Shown here piece by piece: positions 15,611 through 24,600 of a stretch of DNA of 64,000 nt. The first letter of the stretch is position 1. The number at the start of each line of letters is the position of its first letter. The translations under genes and the position numbers were made by a program. The notes beneath the pieces were generated by a model. The model did no database searches, was not told where the DNA came from, and was given only the letters and a program-made list of their open reading frames with translations. The stretch covers positions 1 to 64,000 of the forward strand of contig JACRHJ010000039.1 in the NCBI GenBank assembly GCA_016212105.1, written 5' to 3'. Origin of the DNA: Nitrospirota bacterium (GTDB taxonomy: Bacteria > Nitrospirota > JACRHJ01).

Positions 15611-18600
15611 TTACCAAGGCGTCTTGTTGTTCCAGCCGCCAGGATACATCGCGTTGCTGCCGTTCTGCGAGCCTATCTTCGTGCTGTGGCAGGCAACGTT
15701 CCTGAGCATGGCGCCCGGCAGGGTCGCGCCAGTCGTGCCGGGTACCGCCGTCTGGTTGTAGTACGCCATCGTCGTATGCGCCACGCCCACGTTGTCGTTG
15801 TCGAGGCAGTTGGTCTTCATCAGCCTCGGCAGCCTCGAAACGTGCGGCGTGTGGCACTTGGAGCACGGGAACCGGTGGTAAAACGCCTGCAAGGTGCCCG
15901 CCGTCTGCTGCGTCGTGCCGCTGACACCCCAACGGTAACGATGCATGATGTTCATCGGGCCGGAGGTCGGGTCTTGGTTCGTCTGGTCGCCAGCAGGAGT
16001 CCCGGGGCCCGGGGTCAAGCCGCCGTCGGTGCTGTTGTATGTCATGTTGTGCATGGCGAACATCGGTCGCTGCGTGGAGCCGGGGTTGACGTTACGAGCG
16101 AAGACGTCCACTGCTATCGTGCCCGCCGTCCCGTTGGCCATGCCGGCGACGGTCTCGTGCGGCTTCGGCTGCCTGCGTGCGGTGCCGGTGCCGAGGGTGC
16201 CGGTGGTCACGTTGAGCAGCGCGATACCCGAGTTCTTCTGCCATGCGTGGCACTGGAAGCACAGGCCAGCGAAGTTGCCCGCCCTGCCCGTTGCCGCGAC
16301 GACGGTCGACATCTTCTTGAAGCCCATGTTCTGGTTGTAGTTCTTGAGCGTCGTGGTGCCGAACGTGTTCTCGTCTATGTAGTAGCCGTTCCAGCCCTTG
16401 CGCGCTATTGCCGTCGCCGAGGTGTAGCCGTAGTACACGGCCTGGCCGCCACGGCCGAAGCCGTCGCCCTGCAGCAGCGGTATGTTGAAGCCAGGAACGT
16501 AGCTGCCGGTCCTGAAGTCCGGGTTGCCTCTCGGGGCCGGGGCGCCTACGTCCCTGTTGGTCGTGGTGCTGGACGTGCCGCCGACCGAGTCGTCCCAGAG
16601 CCTTCTGGCGGTGCTGAGCGCCGGGTTGTAGGTCGTGTAGTCGTCCGCGTTGGTCAGGCCAGTAAGCCTCGCGGTGCCGCCAGTGGTGTCGGTCGTGTAA
16701 TCGCTCCTCGGAGCGCGGTCCTCCTTGTACGGGGAGTGCATCCAGGTACCCTTGAGCGCGGGCACCATGTACGTCTCGTCAAGGCCGGCCTGCCAGGTCC
16801 ACGTGTCGTCCGCGGTGTATGTCGCGGCGGCCCAGGCAGCCGTGATGCCGTTGTTTACGTAGTCCGCGCTGGTCGTGGTCGTCGTGGCCCATGTCCTGCC
16901 GCCGTTTGCGGATGCGCGGTAGGTCGCCGTGCCCTTCGCGCCGCCCGCGACAATCTGGAGGACGTAGACCAGAGACTCGTTGGCCGGGCCTGAGTAGGTG
17001 CCCGAGAGTACGGGGCCGCCGACCGTCGCCCCGAACGTGCGGACCGGCATGGTGTAGTTGACCGTCGTGGCGACGCCGTGCGGGTCATGGCACTTGACGC
17101 ACTGTCCGCCAATCGCAGTGCCCGGCGTCCCGGACTGCAGGTAGCCGCGCGAGTTGCCGAAGTGGCCGCCCTTGAAGGTGCCGTCCTTGTACGGGAAGGT
17201 GCCGCGCCACGTGTCGGCAGTCGACCAGCGGGTCGCGTCCTCTGTGGTCCACGTCGTGCCGACGCGCTCGTAGTAGCCGAGTATCCTCTGGTTGCGCGCC
17301 ACGCCGTAGGACGAGTAGTTCTTCAGCGCCGACGCGTCGTCGCCCATATGGCAGTCGAAGCAGAGGTCGGCGTCCGCGGCGTAGACGTTCTTCGTGCCGG
17401 ACGAGCCGCCGCCAGCCGGGAGGTACTTCCTCGTCGTGGACCTGTTGATGAATATACCGCCCGCGGTGTTGCCGCTGGTGTACGACGTGCCGCCCGTGAC
17501 GGTCGAGCCGTGCGAGTTGTGGCAGTCGTAGCAGGACATGTTCTTCGTGGCGACCGCGTCCGCGCCGGTCGCGCCGATGGTCTCCGCGACCGTCACGACG
17601 CGCTCGTTGGCGGTCGCGTTGCCGTGCGGGCTGTACGCCTTGGCGACCAGGTCGGCCGGGACGACGTTGTACAGCTTGGAGTCGAACTTGCCCCAAGGCG
17701 TCGTGCCGGTGTTGCTCCACTTCGCGCCGACGGCGTTGTAGTCCCATGCGTAGGTGTTCGGGGTCCTCGTGTCGCTGAACGGTGTAGCCGCCTTGTTGGT
17801 GTCGTTATGACAGCCAAGGCAGTGCCTGGTCAGCGAGGAGTTGTTCCTGAACGCCTTGTAGTTGATGACGTTGTTTACCGTCGGGTACGTCCCGTACACG
17901 TTGAGGTCGATTGCCTGACCTGCGGTCTGCGTATGGTACGTACCGTTGATGGAGCCGTCAGGGTTGCCCTCCGCGTGGCACTTGGCGCAGTCGGCCGGGA
18001 CGATGGACGCCCAGCTGGCTACTATGTGGTGCGACGCCTTCTCGAAGTCCACCTGTATGCTGCGCCTGCCGTTGACCACGCCAGCGCCGCCGGTGCCGTG
18101 GCAGCCGGTGCATGAGCCCGCGCCCTTGAAGCCCTCGCTGTGGACCAGCGTCGAGGTATGGCAGTCGGTGCAGAGAGTGGTGCCGTTGTGCGCGGCGTTC
18201 GCCGAGCGGCTGAACACCACCGTCGAGTTCCTCCTGTGGCAGACCTGGCATATGCCGTCGTAGGTCGCCGTCACGAAGCTCGCCCTCGAAAGGCTCGCGG
18301 GCCTCGTCGTCTCCGCCGGGAAGTCCATGGCCTTCGTCAGGTAGCTGGCGGTCGGATACGGCGCGCCGTAAGCGTTGCTGCCCGTTGTGTAGTTGACGAA
18401 CGCCTGAACCATCATGTAGTTGCGCTGCGTGGTGTCGTTGCCGCCGTTGTCACCGTGCGGGTCGTGGCAGTCAACGCACTTGGGCGTGAAGAACCAGGTC
18501 GCGTACTTCGTCCCGCCTGTCAGCGCCTTCTCATGGTTCTTTATGGCCGGCGACGTGTGGCAGGTCGTCGCGCACAGGGTGTTCGGCGCGGTCGGCCTGA

Positions 18601-21600
18601 TTGTGGCCGAAGAGACGAGCCTGAACGGGTTGCCCGCCGCGTTGTGCGGTGTCGCGTTCCTGTGGCAGCCGCCGACGGTGTTGGAGGACGACGAGCTCTC
18701 GCAGGAGAGGTTCGCGCCCGCCTGTGCGGTGTACCTGTACGTGCCCTTCTTGCCGTGGCCGACGGAAGTGTACTCGTAGAAGTTCACCGTCGCCTTCGTC
18801 GCGTCGCCGTAGTTGAAGTTGTTCGTCTCCGCCGCCGTCACCTGGTGGCAGGTCTGGCAATCGGCAGTGCCGCCCCACCTCATGCTGCTCGTGCCGTGGC
18901 ATGCAACGTTGGTGTTGGAGCAGGTCTTGGTCGCCTGTGTGTAGGTGCCGCCCAGCGTGAACGACACGTTCCGGAAGCCGTTTATGTGCTTGCCGGTGGC
19001 CAGTATCGTCGTGCCGTCGGAGGCTACGGTGTTCGCGTGGCACTTGAAGCAGTCAGCGGCTACCGAGACGTGAGCTGTCACATAGTGGCTGTTGTTGGAG
19101 TTGCTGCCCGTCGTGGTGACGTTCGTGTACTCCGGGGCGCCTGCCACATAAGTCGTGCCCTCCGAGCCGTGGCAGTCGTCGCAGCCGTAGTTCGTGGCCG
19201 CCGTCCAGGCAGCCGTCGTGCGGAACGCCGGGGTCGCCTGGCCGGAGCTGTGGCAGTAGTTGTTACGGCAGGTCAGCGAGCCGGAGATTCCGCCGGTGTA
19301 GCTGTTGAACGCCGTGAACGAGACGTTCCTGCTGCCGTTGACGTGGTTCGAGTATGTGCTGACCGTCGTGTCGCCGCTCACGGTCATCTTGTGGCATGCC
19401 ACGCAGCCGAAGTTCGCCAGGTTGCCCGCGTTGACATGCTGCGCGTGCTTGTTGGTCGTCAGCGTGGTCTTGCCGCCGTGACAGGTCGTGCAGGTCACCG
19501 CCGCGCCGTTCCAGGTCGGGTTGACGTAGGAAGGCGTGCTCGTGCCGGAGCTGTGGCACCAGACGTTCGAGCAGGTGCCGTTCGTCCACTTGCGGTTGAC
19601 GTTGACCGGGTCGGACCCGGCAAGGGTGCCCGCGACGTAGCCCGGCGTCATGGTCGTGCCGAGCGCGGCGTCCATCTCCTTGTAGCGGAACGCGTTGCCG
19701 CCGTTGCCGTAGATCTTCGTCCTCCAGACCGTTGACGCAGAGTGGAATATGACCTCTGCGGCCTGGTTGGCCGAGACGTCGCCCTCACCGTGCGCGATGT
19801 TGGTGGCCGCATTGATGGTCGCATGGCAGACCTCGCAGGCGTACTTGTACGTGGTCGAGTCGCTGTGCTTCTTGTGCTTGCCTGTCGAGCTGTGGTTCGC
19901 CCACGTGCCCGCGCCCTGGTCGCTGTGGCAGCTCTGGCAGTCCGCGCCGAGAGCGCCGCCCCATCTCATGACGGCGGTGCCATGGCACGCGGTGTTCGAG
20001 CAGCGCTTCGTCGTGGCGTTGTAGGACCCGCCCTGTGTGAACGAGACGTTCCTGAACCCGTTCAGGTGTCTGCCGGTCGAGAGTATGTCGCTCGCCGCGG
20101 AGACCGAGTTCGCGTGGCAGTCGAAGCAGTCGGAGGAGTTCAGGACGTGCTTCTGGTGGCCGTTGAACGTGTTCCTGTTCGACGTGGACACGTTGGCGTA
20201 GTTCGGCTCGCCTGCGACCGCGGCCCAGCCGCCGTCCGCGCCATGACAGTCCGCACAGCCGTATGTCGTCGCGCTGTCCCATGCCGCCGTAGTCCTGAAG
20301 GTCGGGGTCGCCTGTCCGGAGCTGTGGCAGTAGTTGTTCCGGCATGTCTTCGTGCCGGTCATCGCGCCCGTGTAGGAATTGAACGACTTGAAGTAGACGT
20401 CCTTCGTCGCGTTCACGTGCTTGTTCGGGCTCATTATAACCGTGTTGTTGCCGAACGTGACCGTCCTGACGTGGCAGTCCACGCACCTGAACATCGCTAG
20501 GTCAACGTCGCCGGCGTTGTTGATGTGCTCCTTGTGCTTGCCGGTGATTATCTCGTTCGCGCCCGCCGTGTACTTGTGGCACGTGGTGCAGGTCACGGTG
20601 GTGCCCCATGCCACATCAGTGCCCGCCGCGCCGCCGGCGCCGTTGCTGTGGCAGTAGTTGCTGCGGCAGGTGTTGGTGCCGGTATATGCGCCGGTCATCG
20701 TGCCGAACGTCGGGAAGTTGACGTTCTTGGCGCCGTTGACGTGCCTCGACTTGTCACTCACGACAGTGTTGCTTGAAACTACGTGGTCGTGGCAACCCAT
20801 GCAGCCGATGCTGTACTTGTCGGTGCCGACGTGCTGCGGGTGCGAGCCGCCGAGCATCACGGCAGCCTTGACCGCCGGGCCGCCGTGGCAGGACGTGCAG
20901 GACACGGACGCGACGTTCCAGGCTATGGATACCGGCGTGCCGCGGCCGTTAGAGTGGCAGTAAGTGTTGCTGCAGGTGCCTGCCGTGTACTTGAAGCCCT
21001 GTGCGTCGGTTCCCATGAGCGCGCCGGCCACGTAGGACGCCGACCCGTTGGCCGGAGCGGACAGCGTGTCGAATGCCACCTCGGCCGCCTGGTCAGCGGA
21101 GACGAAGCCCTGCGCGTGGTGTATCGCCGAGCCGCCGTTCGGGGTGTGGCACTTGCCGCAGGCGAACCTGTACATCGTCGCCGTGGACTCGTTCTTCGCG
21201 CCGTTGAAGGTCGGCAGCGTGGTCGAGCTGAAGTGCGCGAAGTGCTGCGCGTACCTGGGCGGCGAGGCGTGGCAGGACGCGCAGTTCGTCGTGCCCGAAC
21301 CCCATACCGGCGAGTTGCCGGCGCCGTGGCAGGTCGTGGCGTTGCATACACCGCCGCTGTATACCGTCGTACCGGAAAGCTGGTACGCGGTGGCCACGGA
21401 GACGTCCTTGGCGCCGTTGACGTGCTTGGCGCTGAAGCCGGACGCGTTGACGAACGGCGAGACAGCGTCGCCGCCGGCCGTCTTCCTGTGGCATATGCTG
21501 CAGCCGATGTTGCCGTTAAGATGCTTGGCATGGCTGCCGGTGGTCAGCGTCGCCTTGTCGCCGTGGCAGGAGCCGCAGCCGTAGTTGCCGGCAACCGTCG

Positions 21601-24600
21601 TCCAGCTCGGGAACCTCTGCGGGTCGCCGCCGTTGCCGTTGGAATGGCATATGACGGTGCAGCTGTCGTTACCATTGTTGTACGAACCCCAGTAGCCGAG
21701 GTACGTGTTCTGGGACGTGTAGTTGACGAGTGTGCTGATACCCGACATGTTCATGTACGACACCCTGAAGAATATGTCCTTCTGGCCGTCGTTGTGCTCG
21801 GTCGGTACTGCGCCCCTGAGCGTCGTATTGGAAGCCGCCGTGGCCGAATGGCAGTTCAGGCAGCCGACCCTGGCGCCGTAGCCGCTGTTGGCTGCGGGCT
21901 TGAGGTGCTTGTTGTGATTGTAGGAAAGCGTCTGGGCCGCTGTCCTCACGCCGTCGCCCGCGGCGTAGTAGCTGTTGCTGTGGCAGCTGGTGCAGGTCGT
22001 GCCAACAACGCTGGACCAGTTCATCTGCACATAATAGACGCTGCCGGCATATGGGTTGCCGTTGAAGTGGCAGGCGACCGAGTTGCAGGTCTTGTTGGTG
22101 CTGTTGTATGTGCCGCCCCACTTGGCCGGGTCCATCGCCACATCGACGCCGCCGTCTACGTGGTTGGCCTTGTTGGAGATGCTGTTGAGCGTCGTCGTCG
22201 TGTTGTGGCAGTCGCCGCACGAGAAGGTGTACACCGAAGACCATACGTGCTTCGAGTGCTTGCCAGACGACATTTTGTTTGTGGCGGACAAGACGCCGTT
22301 ATGGCAGCCGTCGCAGTTGATGCCAAGCTCGGTGGACGTCCAGTTATACAATGTGTTGTTTGGCGCGCCGCCCTTACCGTCGCTGTGGCACTTGTTTGTG
22401 CACGTACCGGCCGTATAGTGCCAGCCGTTGCCGTCCGTCTTGGACACGCCAGGCGTGTACGTGCCGCCGGTGTTATTGTAGCTGTTAGTCACGTTAATCG
22501 TGTTGTGGTTGGCCTCGGCCGTCTGCACGCCGGGGTTGATCTCGCCGCCCGCATGGGTCCTGCTGAAGTGGCAGAACCGGCAGTCGAAGTCGTACTGGCC
22601 CGCGGTCGATTTGTTCGCGTTGACAGTCGATATGTTGCTGTGGTTGCCCGCATTATGCGCGTCGTGCGCACCGACGCCCGGGTTCGGGTTGGTCGGTGAC
22701 TGCCCGTGGCAGCTCCCGCATGTGACCGTTCCGCCCCAGGTCGGAGGCGCGGTCAGTCCGTGGCAGTACGTGTTGGCGCACTGCAGGTTGCTGTGGCTGT
22801 ACGTAGCGCCCGCGTTCTCCTCGTCGAAGCCGACGTCAGGCGTGCCGTCGACGTGAAGCGTCGGCTGGATTGACGTGTATATGCTCGCGCCGTCGTCCCT
22901 GGTGGTGTCGTGGTGACACTTGGAGCAGCCGAGGCCGTTGCTGTCTACGTGCACCTCATGGCTGTTCGGCCTGGACGAAAGGTTGGCGTAAGAAGGCATG
23001 CCGTCCGGACGGCTGGTGCCGTGACAGTAGTTGCAGGTCTTCGCGCCGCTCGCCCAGACAGGCTCCCTGTAGGTTGTCGCCCAGTAAGGCTCGCCGGCCG
23101 CGTTGAGAAGGCCGTTGGAATGGCAGTATACGCTGTAGCAGGTCTTCACCGCCGTCGAGTAACGGCCGAACTGCATCGTGTTGTCGTTCGGGTCAAATAC
23201 CGCGTCTACGTCGCCGTTGACATGGTGCGTCTTGTCGGTGATGGGTATCACGCCCGTCCCTGGGGCCTTGGGTCCGGTCGTGTGGTAGTGGCACTTGTAG
23301 CAGTCAAACCTGTAGGCGTAGTTTGCGGTGACGTGCTTCTTGTGCGAGCCGGTCGACTGCGCAGTGAACGGCGTGGTGTCCGCGTAGTTTCCGTCATGGC
23401 AGGCGCCGCAGAGCGACGCGCCGCCGACATCGATATAGCCGTCCTTCCACTGCGGGGACGGGTTGCTGCCGCCCGCATTGAGAGTGCTGCCGTGGCAGTA
23501 GGTGTTGGTACAGGACCGGTTGGTCGTGTAGTTGAAGCCCTGGCCGTCCATACGGCTCGAAATCGGGTAGAACGCTATCTGCGTGTAGCTGCCGAGCGGG
23601 TTCTTCGGGAAAGAGTTGCCGTCGAACGCGACCTGCGCGTCCCTGACGCCAAGCTGGACCGAGCCGTCGACGTGGCTGGTGTGCTTTGACTGGGTCAGGT
23701 CAACGGTGTGACACTTGCCGCAGGCAAAGCCGTATTCCGTCGGGGTGTTCTGGAGGAGCGTGGTGTTCGCCTTCGGCGCCTCCGGCGTCGCGTTGATGAT
23801 AATGAAGTCGAGCGCGGTCGGCACTGAGCCGTTACCGATCTGGATCATCAGGTTATTGCCGCCGGTTATAAGGACTTCATGGTCGACGACCTTCTTGTAG
23901 AGCTTCTCGGGAAGCGTCTGGAAGTTATCCAGAAGCGCGTCCCACGTCGTGCCGCCGTTGCCGGACACCTTAACGGTCTGGCCGGACAGGCCGCCGGTGC
24001 CGCCAGATGCCGAGTCGCCAACGCAGACGGTGATGTACCACATGCCGTCAGGCAGCGTGAAGGTCTCCGTCGCGTTTGTCGAGCTGATGAACGTTGAGTA
24101 GCGCTCGTCCTCGTTGCCGCCGGACGCGCGTATGTTGCCCCTGTCGACCGCAGTGACCGAGCCGATCCATGCGGAGCCGTCGTCGTTGGTGTAGCCGCTG
24201 ACCTGCTGTGCGCCCGGGCCGAAGTTGACGTAGTGCTGGCCGGGGTGGTAGTGCTTGACGTGGCGGCCGGTCGCGGGCGGCGTCTCATGGCAGTACTCGC
24301 CGCAGACTATGCCCTCGAGGCCCCACCTGGGCGACGAGAGTCCCGCGCCGTGGCAGTACGTGTTCTGGCAGTAGCCGGTCATCTGCTTGTATGCGACGCC
24401 GGAAGAGTAGTTCTTGTACTTGTAGACGATGGTCGTCTCCATGAAGAACGTGCCGCCGGTGCTGGAAATACGTTCGGACTCGTTGCCGATCTTGCCGGGG
24501 CCGTTCAGGTCGATCTGGTCGTTCTGGTGCGTGAACTTGTACAGCGTGGTGTTGTTCCTCCACACCTCGCCGTTCGCGTGGCAGACGTTGCACTGCGAAG

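Noticed and set aside
15554-22699. Long plus-strand open frames opposite the giant cytochrome (for example 15554-16993, 18140-19735, 20783-22699)
   Set aside because: They mirror the high-GC third-position bias and periodic Cys/His codons of the minus-strand gene. Translations are Arg/Val/Gly-rich with no domain or signal, and no ribosome binding sites fit.
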